A stretch of DNA of 5,117 nt from Acidobacteriota bacterium (GTDB taxonomy: Bacteria; Acidobacteriota; Blastocatellia; Pyrinomonadales; Pyrinomonadaceae): assembly GCA_020853255.1 (NCBI GenBank), contig JADYZI010000086.1, positions 1 through 5,117 on the forward strand. The letters are read 5' to 3'. Positions within the stretch are counted from its first letter, which is position 1; every line of letters starts with the position of its first letter. The translations under genes and the position numbers were made by a program. The notes beneath the pieces are model-generated. The model ran no database searches. It was not told where the DNA came from and was given only the letters and a program-made list of their open reading frames with translations. Shown in pieces: positions 5,080 through 5,117 of the stretch.

Positions 5080-5100
5080 GTATTGAGACGGCTCAATGCT
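5079..5100. repeat. Inverted repeat next to the tRNA promoter
   Basis: ATTGAG (5082-5087) and CTCAAT (5092-5097) are perfect inverted complements around a 4-nt centre (ACGG). Outside a T/G mismatch the symmetry continues with AG/CT. It abuts the -35 box on its upstream side, where an activator or UP-type contact would act. No T-run follows on either strand, so an intrinsic terminator is unlikely. The rest of 4972-5117 shows no gene. Confidence 0.5.
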
Positions 5101-5117
5101 CGATCTTTGGTGAAATT

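Noticed and set aside
1..5117. CRISPR array, insertion sequence or prophage
   Set aside because: There are no regularly spaced repeats, transposase, terminal inverted repeats or phage genes; nothing looks integrated at the tRNA 3' ends within the window.

Overview
The window is about 50% GC and carries tightly packed bacterial housekeeping and cell-polarity genes. YvcK-GlmU, a Myxococcus-type MglB/MglA pair and a secreted lipoprotein of the 'TVRDFFMLLP...' type together suggest a Gram-negative member of Acidobacteriota, perhaps Blastocatellia/Pyrinomonadales. This placement rests on family recall and was not tested by a search.

Left third, minus strand: yvcK (start 2094) is followed after 4 nt by glmU (GTG start 1052), which runs off the left edge. 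YvcK is a UDP-sugar-binding regulator of the CofD-like fold, and GlmU makes UDP-GlcNAc. The pair therefore looks like a nucleotide-sugar sensor transcribed with the enzyme that makes its likely ligand. A strong promoter (TTGATA-18-TGTTATACT) lies upstream of yvcK. An inverted repeat covers its predicted start point.

Middle, plus strand: a divergent intergenic region of about 330 bp (2095-2428) separates yvcK from mglB-mglA, a Roadblock GAP and its small Ras-like GTPase, the polarity switch for gliding or type IV pili. A good intrinsic terminator (3601-3638) follows mglA.

Next comes an accessory-looking pair. An intact 87-aa conserved hypothetical (3669-3932) overlaps by 13 bp a nucleotidyltransferase-fold gene of the DUF6036/AbiEii-like type. 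The second gene is broken after about 58 codons and lacks its catalytic acidic residues. I read this as a decayed two-gene cassette. Right at the break is a 10-bp tandem repeat whose second copy provides the Shine-Dalgarno of the next gene, a lipoprotein with a Thr/Ala-rich linker and a four-cysteine domain.

Right end, minus strand: tRNA-Val(UAC) and tRNA-Asp(GUC) sit in tandem behind a TTGACT-17-TAAGGT promoter. They converge on the lipoprotein gene with 3 nt between the stop codon and the tRNA 3' end. Apart from the lipoprotein gene, no protein start in the window has a convincing Shine-Dalgarno.
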